A stretch of DNA of 13,536 bases from CAZWMK01 sp964635065. Lineage in GTDB: Bacteria; Pseudomonadota; Alphaproteobacteria; Sphingomonadales; Sphingomonadaceae. This document shows, one piece after another, positions 6,360 to 13,221 of this stretch. The stretch covers positions 1 through 13,536 of the forward strand of contig CAZWMK010000062.1 of the NCBI GenBank assembly GCA_964635065.1, written 5' to 3'. A model generated the notes under the pieces. It did not search any database. It was not told where the DNA came from and worked only from the letters and a program-made list of their open reading frames with translations. How positions within the stretch are numbered: position 1 is the stretch's first letter; every line of letters starts with the position of its first letter. A program made the translations under genes and the position numbers.

Positions 6360-7235
6360 ATGTCGAACAGCGCCCACCCCTCCTGGAGCAACAGCGATGC
6401 CCTGTCGGCGTTGATGTGGCTGCATGACAGCGGACTTGATGCGCTGGTGGACGACACCCCCCGCAACTGGCTGGACACAGCCGCTATAGGCACGCCTTTC
6501 CTCCCGCAACCGGCCAGTGCGCAAGTATCGGATGCGGTCAGGCCCGGCTCCACCCCGGCTTTGCCCGGTGAAACATCGCCTTCCCATCGCCAGCCGGCAG
6601 TCCGCAAACAGCGTGCCATTGCAGCACAGGCGCAGGCGATGGCTGCCGCTGCCGCTGCCGCTGCCGCTGCCGGAGATGTCGTCGCATTACAGGCAGCCGT
6701 CATGGCCTATGATGGCTGCGCTCTCAGCAAAACCGCGCGTAATGTGGTTTTCGCCGAGGGTAATTTTGCCGCGAAAGCGCTGCTGCTTGGCGAAGCGCCG
6801 GGTGAAGAAGAAGACATGGCCGGGCACCCCTTTGCCGGGCCGTCGGGGCTCCTGCTCGACCGCATGCTTGCCGCCATCGAAATGAACCGGAATGATGTGC
6901 TGATCGGCAATGTCTGTTTCTGGCGTCCACCGGCCAATCGGCCGCCCAATGAAGAAGAACTGGCGCATTGCCTGCCCTTCGTGCATCGGCTGATCGCCCT
7001 CACGCAGCCGCGTGCGATATTGTGCCTTGGCGCCACGCCGGCCCGTGCATTGCTGGGGATCAGCGAAGGGATCACAAGCATCCGTGGACAGTGGCATGAC
7101 ATGACCTGCGAGGGGGCGACCCATGCCTTGCTGCCCACCTTTCATCCCGCATATCTGCTGCGTCAGCCGGTGCAAAAGCGTCTCGCCTGGAATGACCTGC
7201 TGTCATTCAGTCAAAAACTGAAAAGCAATGCATAA
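6360..7235 (+). CDS. uracil-DNA glycosylase, family 4-like (alphaproteobacterial type)
   Basis: Base-excision repair enzyme that removes uracil arising from cytosine deamination or dUTP incorporation. The protein is 291 residues, longer than compact family 4 enzymes (about 200) because of an N-terminal extension with a Pro/Ala-rich linker (about 45-105, including ten alanines at 95-104). Catalytic domain motifs: GEAPGEEEDMAGHPFAGPSG (144-163), RPPANRPPNEEE (189-200) and the C-terminal HPAYLLR (262-268). Of the four cluster cysteines of classical family 4, only positions like C120 and C204 are occupied; the cysteine expected in the N-x-x-x-C-R-P-P block is tryptophan (W188), with a cysteine two residues earlier (C186). 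As I recall, other alphaproteobacterial homologues share this loss. The ATG at 6360 is the likeliest start, though it lacks a clear ribosome binding site; a TTG at 6321 is an in-frame alternative. First gene of the plus-strand unit. Confidence 0.9.
   Translation: MSNSAHPSWSNSDALSALMWLHDSGLDALVDDTPRNWLDTAAIGTPFLPQPASAQVSDAVRPGSTPALPGETSPSHRQPAVRKQRAIAAQAQAMAAAAAAAAAAGDVVALQAAVMAYDGCALSKTARNVVFAEGNFAAKALLLGEAPGEEEDMAGHPFAGPSGLLLDRMLAAIEMNRNDVLIGNVCFWRPPANRPPNEEELAHCLPFVHRLIALTQPRAILCLGATPARALLGISEGITSIRGQWHDMTCEGATHALLPTFHPAYLLRQPVQKRLAWNDLLSFSQKLKSNA
6642..6671 (+). repeat. hexanucleotide tandem repeat, (GCTGCC)5
   Basis: Five perfect copies of GCTGCC within the UDG gene encode the ten-alanine run of its linker. 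Because the unit is six bases, gain or loss of copies would change linker length by two residues without shifting the frame. Confidence 0.95.
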
Positions 7236-8991
7236 ACATCTGTTTTCCATAATTTCTTTAACGGCAATCCTGATGTCACAACCGGCGCAGGCAACAATGG
7301 CCACGCCCGGTGTCAGGGTGGATGAGGCAATACCGGCACAGTTGACGCCGCAGGATCGCAACATCTGGCGTCAGGCCTTCCTCGACCTTGACAATGGCAG
7401 GACAGACCCTGCCCGGCAGCTTCTGGCCACAGCAACAGATCATATCCTGGCCGCAACGCTTCAGGCCAGGCTGTGGCAGCGTGTCGCGCCGGGGCCGGCA
7501 GATGCCGAAGCGCTACGCCAATGGCTTTTGCGGCACGGCGCGCACCCGGATGCCGCCCGCGTCGCAGCATGGGCACGGCAACTTGGCATGATAGAACTGC
7601 CGATGATCGCCCAGCCACGTCCCTTGCGCTACCGGGCGTCGACGACGGGTCGTGCGCCGGTCGATCGTCCGCGCAAGGCTGACGCATCGGACCGGAATGG
7701 CGCTCATATCGAAGCGCTTCTCGCAGCCGATAAAATCGATGCTGCACAGGAAAGCTGGCGCAAGGCAGGAGATCGCCTGTCTCCCAGCCTGCGCGCCAAC
7801 CTCGCGCAGAACATTGCATGGCGTCATTATCTGGCAGGCAATGATCCAGCCGCCATCGCCATGGGTGAATCTGCCGGACTGACGCAGGAAGAAAGCGCCG
7901 CCCGTGGTTACTGGATCGCGGGCCTGGCGGCATGGCGTAGCGACGACTGCAACCGCGCCGCTGCCGCGTTCGATCAGGCTGCACGTATCGCGACCGACTT
8001 TGGCCGGAACGAACGCGCCGCTTCGGCACGCTTCTGGGCCAGTCGCGCACATCTCGCCTGCGGACGTCCGGAAATGTCGGCGCCGCGCTTGCAGGCCGCA
8101 GCCACGCAGGGCGAAAGCTTCTATGGCCTGCTGGCACAGCGCGCGCTTGGCCTGCCCCTGACGCAGGACTGGCAAACGCCCGGTTATATTCGAGCCGACT
8201 GGAACACGCTTTCCAGCCAGCTCGGTGCGCAACGGGCCAGTGCTCTTGTCGAAATTGGCCAGCTCGGCCTTGCCGACAATGAACTGCGCCACCTGGCCGC
8301 ACTCGGTACGGCGGCGGAATATGAAGCCGTCTTGCGTCTGGCGGCACGGCTCAACCTGCCGGCCACGCAATATTGGCTGGCGCATCATCCGCCACAGGGC
8401 GTGAAGTCACCGATGGCCGCGCGATACCCCGCACCCTCATGGACACCGGCGCGCGGCTGGCGGATCGATAACGCTCTGGTCTTCGCCCATGCGTTGCAGG
8501 AATCGCGGTTCATGACCGATGCCGTATCGCGCGCCGGTGCGCGTGGCGTCATGCAGTTGATGCCGCAAACCGCCGCGCACCTGCAGCGCGGCCGCCCGGC
8601 AGACGAAACGCAGTCACTGGCCGATCCCGCCTTCAACATCGAACTTGGACAGGCCTATCTCGAACAGCTGCGCGATTCGGGAATCACAGAGGGCCTGCTG
8701 CCCAAAGTCATCGCCGCCTACAACGCCGGTCCGGGGTCCGTGAAAAAATGGAACAGCACGCTGCGCGACAAGGGCGATCCGCTACTGTTCATCGAATCGA
8801 TCCCGTTTCGCGAAACGCGGCACTATGTCGAGACCGTGCTGCGCAATTACTGGATGTATCAGATGCGCAATGGCCAGAAACCGGCAAGTCTCGATGCCAT
8901 GGCCATGGGACTGTGGCCTCGGTTTCCGGGCCTGCCCGGCGTGCTGGCGGTGCGGCGTGACAGTTCCGGGAGTGTTGCCAGTGCCGATTGA
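7228..8991 (+). CDS. soluble-type lytic murein transglycosylase (SLT family)
   Basis: Periplasmic enzyme that cleaves the MurNAc-GlcNAc bond of peptidoglycan to form 1,6-anhydroMurNAc ends; used in wall turnover and in opening the wall for envelope machines. The protein is 587 residues with a signal peptide (LFSIISLTAILMSQPAQA, likely cleavage after residue 22). Residues about 150-390 form an alpha-helical superhelical region as in Slt70. The C-terminal SLT domain has the catalytic glutamate E425 in HALQESRF (421-428), GVMQLMPQTAA (440-450), the IELGQAYLEQL segment and AYNAGPG (497-503), followed by the conserved IPFRETRHYVETVLRNYW (525-542). The ATG at 7228 overlaps the UDG stop by 8 bases and no strong Shine-Dalgarno sequence is seen, so translation is probably coupled. 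Family identity is secure; the physiological role is not resolved. Confidence 0.96.
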   Translation: MHKHLFSIISLTAILMSQPAQATMATPGVRVDEAIPAQLTPQDRNIWRQAFLDLDNGRTDPARQLLATATDHILAATLQARLWQRVAPGPADAEALRQWLLRHGAHPDAARVAAWARQLGMIELPMIAQPRPLRYRASTTGRAPVDRPRKADASDRNGAHIEALLAADKIDAAQESWRKAGDRLSPSLRANLAQNIAWRHYLAGNDPAAIAMGESAGLTQEESAARGYWIAGLAAWRSDDCNRAAAAFDQAARIATDFGRNERAASARFWASRAHLACGRPEMSAPRLQAAATQGESFYGLLAQRALGLPLTQDWQTPGYIRADWNTLSSQLGAQRASALVEIGQLGLADNELRHLAALGTAAEYEAVLRLAARLNLPATQYWLAHHPPQGVKSPMAARYPAPSWTPARGWRIDNALVFAHALQESRFMTDAVSRAGARGVMQLMPQTAAHLQRGRPADETQSLADPAFNIELGQAYLEQLRDSGITEGLLPKVIAAYNAGPGSVKKWNSTLRDKGDPLLFIESIPFRETRHYVETVLRNYWMYQMRNGQKPASLDAMAMGLWPRFPGLPGVLAVRRDSSGSVASAD

Positions 8992-9508
8992 CGAAAGCCG
9001 CCTGTTCATTCCTGTGCGCATTGCCGTCATGACAATATCGGATACGCGCACGCTGGAGGATGATCGTTCGGGCGATGCGCTTGTCGATCGTCTGACGCGC
9101 GCCGGACACAAGCTCGCCGCACGCTGCATCGAACGTGATGATATCGAGATCATATGCGCCCGGCTGGAAGAATGGATCGCTGATCCGGCTATCGACTGCA
9201 TCATCACGACCGGTGGCACCGGCGTGACCGGACGCGACGTGACCCCCGAAGCGCTGGCCCGCGTCCAGGACAAGGAAATTCCCGGTTTTGGTGAATTGTT
9301 CCGCTGGCTCAGCTTCCAGTCCATCGGCACGTCGACCATCCAGTCGCGCGCCACGGCAGCGGTGGCACGCGGCACCTACATCTTCGCCCTGCCCGGCTCG
9401 ACCGGCGCCGTGAAGGACGGCTGGGACGGCATTCTTGCCAGCCAGCTCGACAGCCGGCACCGCCCCTGCAATTTCGTCGATCTGATGCCACGACTGACCG
9501 AAAGCTGA
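8981..9508 (+). CDS. moaB: molybdenum cofactor biosynthesis protein B
   Basis: Cytosolic MoaB/Mog-fold protein of molybdenum cofactor synthesis; members bind molybdopterin, and many adenylylate it before molybdate insertion. The protein is 175 residues (E. coli MoaB 170) and aligns end to end: PVRIAVMTISDTR (11-23), DDRSGDAL, TTGGTGVTGRDVTPEA (76-91) with the acidic D86, GFGELFRWLSF, IGTSTIQSRA, PGST (138-141) and RPCNF (161-165). The SF-x-x-IGTS and RPCNF blocks are MoaB-like rather than Mog-like. The start is a GTG at 8981 with GGGAG eight bases upstream; it overlaps the transglycosylase stop by 11 bases. No other cofactor gene is nearby, so it is a lone member in an apparently unrelated unit. 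Confidence 0.95.
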   Translation: MPIDESRLFIPVRIAVMTISDTRTLEDDRSGDALVDRLTRAGHKLAARCIERDDIEIICARLEEWIADPAIDCIITTGGTGVTGRDVTPEALARVQDKEIPGFGELFRWLSFQSIGTSTIQSRATAAVARGTYIFALPGSTGAVKDGWDGILASQLDSRHRPCNFVDLMPRLTES

Positions 9509-9511
9509 GGC

Positions 9512-11149
9512 TCAGGCGCCGACGGCGAACCGGTAATCACTGAACTGTGCCCTCAGCGCGGTCTTCTGAATTTTCCCGGTAGCCGTATGGGGAATGCTGT
9601 CGACAAAAACCACATCGTCCGGCATCCACCAGCGTGCGACCTTGTCGGATAGATAGTCCAGCACGTCATGCTTGCTGACACCGCTTTCGGGCAGGCGCAC
9701 GACGATCATCAAGGGCCGCTCATCCCATTTCTCGTGGGCGACGCCAATGACCGCGGCCTCGGCTACACCGGGGCAACCGACCGCGATATTCTCCAGTTCG
9801 ATCGAACTGATCCACTCACCGCCCGATTTGATCACATCCTTCGAACGATCGGTGATCTGCATATAGCCATGCGGATCAATCGTTGCGATGTCGCCAGTAT
9901 CGAACCAGTTGTCGGCATCCAGCATTTCGCCGCCGTCACCGCGATAATAGCGCTCGACGACCCACGGCCCCCGCACCAGAAGATGGCCATAGGCCACGCC
10001 GTCGCGGGGGAGTTCCCTGCCCGTGTCGTCGACGATCCGCATTTCGACACCGAACAGCGGACGTCCCTGTTTCAACTTGATCGCCATCTGGGCATCGGCA
10101 GACAGCTGCGCCGCCTCGGCATTCAGCGAACCGATGGTGCCGAATGGCGACATTTCGGTCATGCCCCAGGCATGGGCCACCGTCACGCCATAGCGGTGCT
10201 CGAACGCCTCAATCATCGCACGCGGACAGGCAGAACCGCCAATGATGACTTTTTTGAGCGATCCGAGATTGAGGTTGTTATTGTCAAGATAACTGAGCAT
10301 CGACAGCCAAACCGTTGGAACAGCAGCCGTATCGCTGACAGCTTCGTCGATGATAAGGCGATGCAGCGTGGGCGGATCGAAACTGGCACCGTTAAGCACC
10401 AACTTGGCTCCCACAGCAGCAGCGGCATAAGGTACGCCCCAGGCATTGGCGTGATACATGGGCACCACAGGCAACATGCAGGACCGTGACGACAGCCCAA
10501 CACCATCAACGCAATTCGTTCCCAGTGTGTGCAGCAAGTTGGAACGGTGACTGTACAGCACCCCTTTGGGATGACCGGTCGTGCCCGATGTGTAGCAAAG
10601 GCCGGCAGGCGCCGTTTCCTCGATCTCCGCCCATGCGAAATCATCGTCGCCTGCGGCGATCAGATCTTCATAGCACAACAGGTCGAGCGTGCTGTGCGCG
10701 GGCATGTGCGCCCGGTCGGTCATCAACACATATTTTTTGACGGATGAGAACGTCGGCGCCAGTTTTTCAACCAGATCAAGAAAACTCAGATCAAAAAAAA
10801 GCAGCGTGTCTTCGGCGTGATTGGCGATGTAGCTGATCTGGTCAGGAAAAAGGCGCGGGTTGATCGTATGCGCTACGGCCCCCATGCCGGATATGCCGAA
10901 CCAGCATTCGACATGGCGGTGTGTGTTCCAGGCAAGCGTGGCAATACGCTCTCCCCGGCGAATACCGTTGCGTTCCAGCCACTGGGCCAGTGCGCGTGCG
11001 CGAAGACGCAGACTGCGCCAGTTGTGACGCCGCAGGTCGCCTTCGATACCATTGGTAACGATTTCGCGTTCGCCGTGATTGGTCGCCGCATGGTCGATCA
11101 GTTTCCAGACCAGCAACGGCCAATCCTGCATCGAACCCAGCACACACAT
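9512..11149 (-). CDS. AlkK-like medium/long-chain acyl-CoA synthetase
   Basis: ANL-superfamily ligase that activates a fatty acid with ATP via acyl-AMP and transfers it to CoA. The protein is 545 residues, about the length of Pseudomonas AlkK, to which it is collinear over its whole length (INPRLF, LCYTSGTTG-PKGVLYSHRS, LPVVPMYHANAWG, GGSACP, HAWGMTEMSPFG, IKSGGEWIS, KWDERPL, KVARWW). Key sites: P-loop TSGTTGHPKGV (187-197), A5 motif HAWGMTE (326-332), WFDTGD (415-420), hinge region DRSKDVIKSGGEW (434-446), and the catalytic lysine K526 in TGKIQK. The start is the ATG at 11149 (MCVLGSMQDWPLLVWK) after AAGGGGAG; the ATG at 11131 is an alternative, and an upstream in-frame ATG at 11203 is less likely. 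Chain-length preference cannot be read from sequence. It is convergent with moaB, with only three bases between stops. The product would feed beta-oxidation, whose electrons reach etfQO. Confidence 0.93.
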   Translation of the reverse strand: MCVLGSMQDWPLLVWKLIDHAATNHGEREIVTNGIEGDLRRHNWRSLRLRARALAQWLERNGIRRGERIATLAWNTHRHVECWFGISGMGAVAHTINPRLFPDQISYIANHAEDTLLFFDLSFLDLVEKLAPTFSSVKKYVLMTDRAHMPAHSTLDLLCYEDLIAAGDDDFAWAEIEETAPAGLCYTSGTTGHPKGVLYSHRSNLLHTLGTNCVDGVGLSSRSCMLPVVPMYHANAWGVPYAAAAVGAKLVLNGASFDPPTLHRLIIDEAVSDTAAVPTVWLSMLSYLDNNNLNLGSLKKVIIGGSACPRAMIEAFEHRYGVTVAHAWGMTEMSPFGTIGSLNAEAAQLSADAQMAIKLKQGRPLFGVEMRIVDDTGRELPRDGVAYGHLLVRGPWVVERYYRGDGGEMLDADNWFDTGDIATIDPHGYMQITDRSKDVIKSGGEWISSIELENIAVGCPGVAEAAVIGVAHEKWDERPLMIVVRLPESGVSKHDVLDYLSDKVARWWMPDDVVFVDSIPHTATGKIQKTALRAQFSDYRFAVGA

Positions 11150-11259
11150 TCTCCCCTTGATTCTGCTTGCGTCCGTTATCCTCCGCGCAAAAGCGCACGG
11201 CAATTGTCAAATCCAGAAGCATGGAAAAACGGCCACACGGAAGAAGTTTTAAATGGGAC

Positions 11260-11288
11260 TTGACATGCTGGAACATATAAAGAACATT
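11260..11288 (+). promoter_or_regulatory. promoter of the small membrane protein gene
   Basis: A perfect -35 hexamer TTGACA (11260-11265) is followed after 17 bases by AACATT (11283-11288), a poor -10 with three of six matches. The transcript would start near 11295, giving a leader of about 49 bases. The LexA box occupies the spacer and -10 region, so a repressor there would block polymerase directly. Confidence 0.5.
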
Positions 11289-11293
11289 TGTTC
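11271..11293. promoter_or_regulatory. LexA (SOS) box, alphaproteobacterial type
   Basis: The plus strand has GAAC (11271-11274), seven bases, GAAC (11282-11285); on the minus strand this is GTTC-N7-GTTC, the established LexA target of Alphaproteobacteria. Four bases further on comes GTTC (11290-11293), so the right half also forms AGAACATTTGTTCT (11281-11294), a perfect 14-base palindrome. The pattern sits in the promoter of the downstream gene. At equal base frequencies the eight fixed bases occur about once per 33 kb counting both strands, so chance placement in this 194-base gap is improbable (under 1%). Confidence 0.7.
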
Positions 11294-11343
11294 TCGTTAC
11301 GGTATCAAAAAAGCAATTTTGCAACCGCAGGGAGGAACAAAGC

Positions 11344-11568
11344 ATGCTTAACGCCCTTGCCGCCACGGCCAGCTTCGCCTTGGTAAGCCTTTCACTGCTG
11401 ATCATTGCCCTTGAATTGATCAGGAACGGCGGGCGCATCCGCTCCGCCCTCGCCGGCGATCTCGGCTTGCCGCTCGTCGAAATCAATCAGCTGACCGGCT
11501 ATTCCGCCGCGGCTCAGACGCAGTCCGTCCTCAGACAGGCGGATGCGTCACTGTGCCAAGCCGCCTGA
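11344..11568 (+). CDS. small single-pass membrane protein, putative SOS-induced
   Basis: Unrecognised protein of 74 residues. One hydrophobic helix spans about residues 4-23 (ALAATASFALVSLSLLIIAL); the arginines just after it (R27, R31, R33) suggest the C-terminal 50 residues face the cytoplasm. That tail (LAGDLGLPLVEINQLTGY...) has no motif I know and one cysteine (C71). The gene is credible because of its ribosome binding site AGGGAGG (11329-11335), eight bases from the ATG and the strongest in the window, plus the TTGACA element and LexA box upstream. Its last 38 bases overlap the 3' end of pssA on the other strand. LexA-controlled small membrane proteins in other bacteria (SidA in Caulobacter, YneA in Bacillus) block cell division, and others such as TisB depolarise the membrane; either role is only inferred by analogy. 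Existence of the gene is likely; its function is open. Confidence 0.75.
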   Translation: MLNALAATASFALVSLSLLIIALELIRNGGRIRSALAGDLGLPLVEINQLTGYSAAAQTQSVLRQADASLCQAA

Positions 11569-12331
11569 TTCTGCGGTAGCTGCGCAGCGAAAATGGCAAG
11601 GTCAGCGCATAGCCCAGCGCCAGCAGCGATAGGGTCATCCATGGCGCCGAAAACAGTGCGCCTGCAAAAAGACCGACTGCCACCAGGGCAAACAGCCGCT
11701 TGGCCGGCTTCAGGCGCACCGATTTCCAGCTGTATGTCGGCAGTGCCGACACCATGAGAAAGGCAACGCCAAGGGTAATGGGCGCTGTGACCGCAGGATT
11801 GCGGAACATATCGGGATAGGCCATTTCGCTGCCAAGCCACAGGTCGAGGAACAAGGGGCTGAGCGTCATGCCCGCAGCAACCGGCGCCGGGATTCCCGTC
11901 AGAAAACCGGCCTTTTTATGCGGCAGATTATCGACATCAAGGCTCGCGTTGAACCGGGCGAGGCGCAACGCGCAGCAGACCACATGCGACAGCGCAAAAA
12001 TCCAGCCGACGCCGGGAAGATTCTGCAACGACCACAGGTAAATGATCAGGGCGGGCGCAACACCGAAGGCCGTCACGTCTGACAGCGAATCCAGTTCAGC
12101 TCCGAAACGGCTCGTGCCTTTCAGCAGGCGGGCGATCCGACCATCGATGCCATCCAGCACACCGGCGACAATGACGGCGGCTACGGCTTTTTCCCATTCG
12201 CCGGAAATCGCCATGCGCACGCCGGTCAGGCCAAAACACAGGGCGAGAACGGTGACGGCATTGGGAATGAGCGCCCGCATCGGAATTGTCCGTCGCGAAT
12301 ACGGTTCCCGCTCCTGCATATTGTCGTTCAC
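11531..12331 (-). CDS. pssA: CDP-diacylglycerol-serine O-phosphatidyltransferase
   Basis: Integral membrane type II phosphatidylserine synthase of the CDP-alcohol phosphatidyltransferase family; it joins CDP-diacylglycerol and L-serine to make phosphatidylserine. The protein is 266 residues with several hydrophobic segments. The family motif D-x2-DG-x2-AR-x8-G-x3-D-x3-D is complete: D60, D63, G64, A67, R68, G77, D81, D85, followed by FGVAPA. The GTG start (12331-12329) overlaps the psd stop as GTGA, implying translational coupling; no separate ribosome binding site is evident. ATGs at 12319 and 12280 are possible alternatives. Its product is the substrate of Psd, encoded just upstream. The 3' end overlaps the small membrane protein gene on the opposite strand, and I see no terminator after it. 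Confidence 0.96.
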   Translation of the reverse strand: MNDNMQEREPYSRRTIPMRALIPNAVTVLALCFGLTGVRMAISGEWEKAVAAVIVAGVLDGIDGRIARLLKGTSRFGAELDSLSDVTAFGVAPALIIYLWSLQNLPGVGWIFALSHVVCCALRLARFNASLDVDNLPHKKAGFLTGIPAPVAAGMTLSPLFLDLWLGSEMAYPDMFRNPAVTAPITLGVAFLMVSALPTYSWKSVRLKPAKRLFALVAVGLFAGALFSAPWMTLSLLALGYALTLPFSLRSYRRIRRLGTVTHPPV

Positions 12332-13065
12332 TGGCTGATGCCGGTCACGCCATCACGGCTGCCCAGCCGCGCCAGCACGGTTTCCCCCGCCACAGCACGC
12401 TGACCGACAGCCACTGCAGAAGCGGTTCCCGCAGGCAAGAACACATCGACCCGGCTGCCAAATCGAATCAGACCGACACGCTGGCCGCTCGTAACCCGGT
12501 CACCGATCTGCGAGAAACGCATGATGCGGCGCGCAACGAGACCGGCGATCTGGGTAAAGGCAATCCGGGTGCCATCGGGCGCATCAACCACGAAATACTG
12601 GCGCTCATTATCTTCGCTCGCCTTGTCGAGGTCGGCATTCAGGAATTTTCCGGGGACATAGACGATGTTGCTGATCGTCCCTGCAATCGGAGAGCGGTTG
12701 ATGTGCACGTCGAACACGCTCATGAAAATCGACACGCGCGTGTATCGCCCTTCGGCCAGCGCTGCATCGCCACTGGCAAGTTCGCGCGGGCGATCCACCT
12801 CGGCGATCTGGCAGACAAGTCCGTCAGCGGGCGAGATGATCAGGCTGTCACCCTGCGGCGTGACCCGCACCGGATCGCGGAAAAACGCGGCAACCCACAA
12901 GGTGATGCCGGCCATCAGCCAGCCTGGCACCGACCAGTCGAGAAGAAAAAGCCCGACCGTGATCGCAGCGGATATGACAACGAACTTTATGCCTTCCGGA
13001 TGTACCGACGGCAGTTGATATTTGACAGGTCCGGTCCCGGTGCCGGTGGGCGTGTTTGTGCTCAT
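12328..13065 (-). CDS. psd: phosphatidylserine decarboxylase proenzyme
   Basis: Pyruvoyl-dependent inner-membrane enzyme that converts phosphatidylserine to phosphatidylethanolamine. The protein is 245 residues, typical of the short PSD-A type. Seen: an N-terminal membrane region (about 26-62); SPADG (78-82) with the conserved aspartate D81; FDVHINRSP (118-126) with H121; and the self-cleavage site FGSR (202-205), where S204 would become the pyruvoyl group of the alpha chain. The short type uses GSR rather than the LGST found in E. coli. The start is the ATG at 13065 with a weak GAAG upstream. It is first in a two-gene unit with pssA and divergent from icd, with 156 bases between the two start codons. 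Confidence 0.96.
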   Translation of the reverse strand: MSTNTPTGTGTGPVKYQLPSVHPEGIKFVVISAAITVGLFLLDWSVPGWLMAGITLWVAAFFRDPVRVTPQGDSLIISPADGLVCQIAEVDRPRELASGDAALAEGRYTRVSIFMSVFDVHINRSPIAGTISNIVYVPGKFLNADLDKASEDNERQYFVVDAPDGTRIAFTQIAGLVARRIMRFSQIGDRVTSGQRVGLIRFGSRVDVFLPAGTASAVAVGQRAVAGETVLARLGSRDGVTGISQ

Positions 13066-13153
13066 TGCACTTCATTAACGCGCGTACAGGCGGCTGACAA
13101 CGCGCTCAGCGCATCGCCACGGCAGAGAAATTTAAAATTGGCATGGCTGTTAG

Positions 13154-13182
13154 TTGATTGGCGCGCGCGCCTGTCCTACAGA
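13154..13182 (+). promoter_or_regulatory. candidate icd promoter
   Basis: TTGATT (13154-13159), a 17-base spacer, then TACAGA (13177-13182), giving a start near 13189 and a leader of about 33 bases. The spacer holds the 12-base palindrome GGCGCGCGCGCC (13160-13171). The -10 match is weak, so this is tentative. Confidence 0.3.
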
Positions 13183-13221
13183 AAAATTGAAATGTGTAAA
13201 TTTTGACAACAAGGATTCTCA

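Noticed and set aside
6237..6587. N-terminal extension of the etfQO frame
   Set aside because: The extension overlaps the UDG gene on the opposite strand and does not resemble ETF-QO; the family-like N-terminus begins at the ATG at 6236 with a ribosome binding site.
10793..10800. Run of eight A (T8 on the coding strand) inside the acyl-CoA synthetase gene as a possible slippage or phase-variation site
   Set aside because: The frame is intact, the run encodes ordinary residues of a conserved region (LLFFDLSF), and such a short run alone is weak evidence for programmed variation.
11175..11210. Possible sigma-70 promoter for the acyl-CoA synthetase (TTGACA at 11210-11205 with GGATAAC at 11181-11175, minus strand)
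   Set aside because: The -35-like hexamer is perfect but the spacing to the only -10-like element is 23 bases, too long; no -10 is found at 16-18 bases.
13066..13100. Possible psd promoter TTGTCA-N17-TAATGA on the minus strand
   Set aside because: The -10 match is poor and the implied start falls at the psd start codon, leaving no room for a ribosome binding site.
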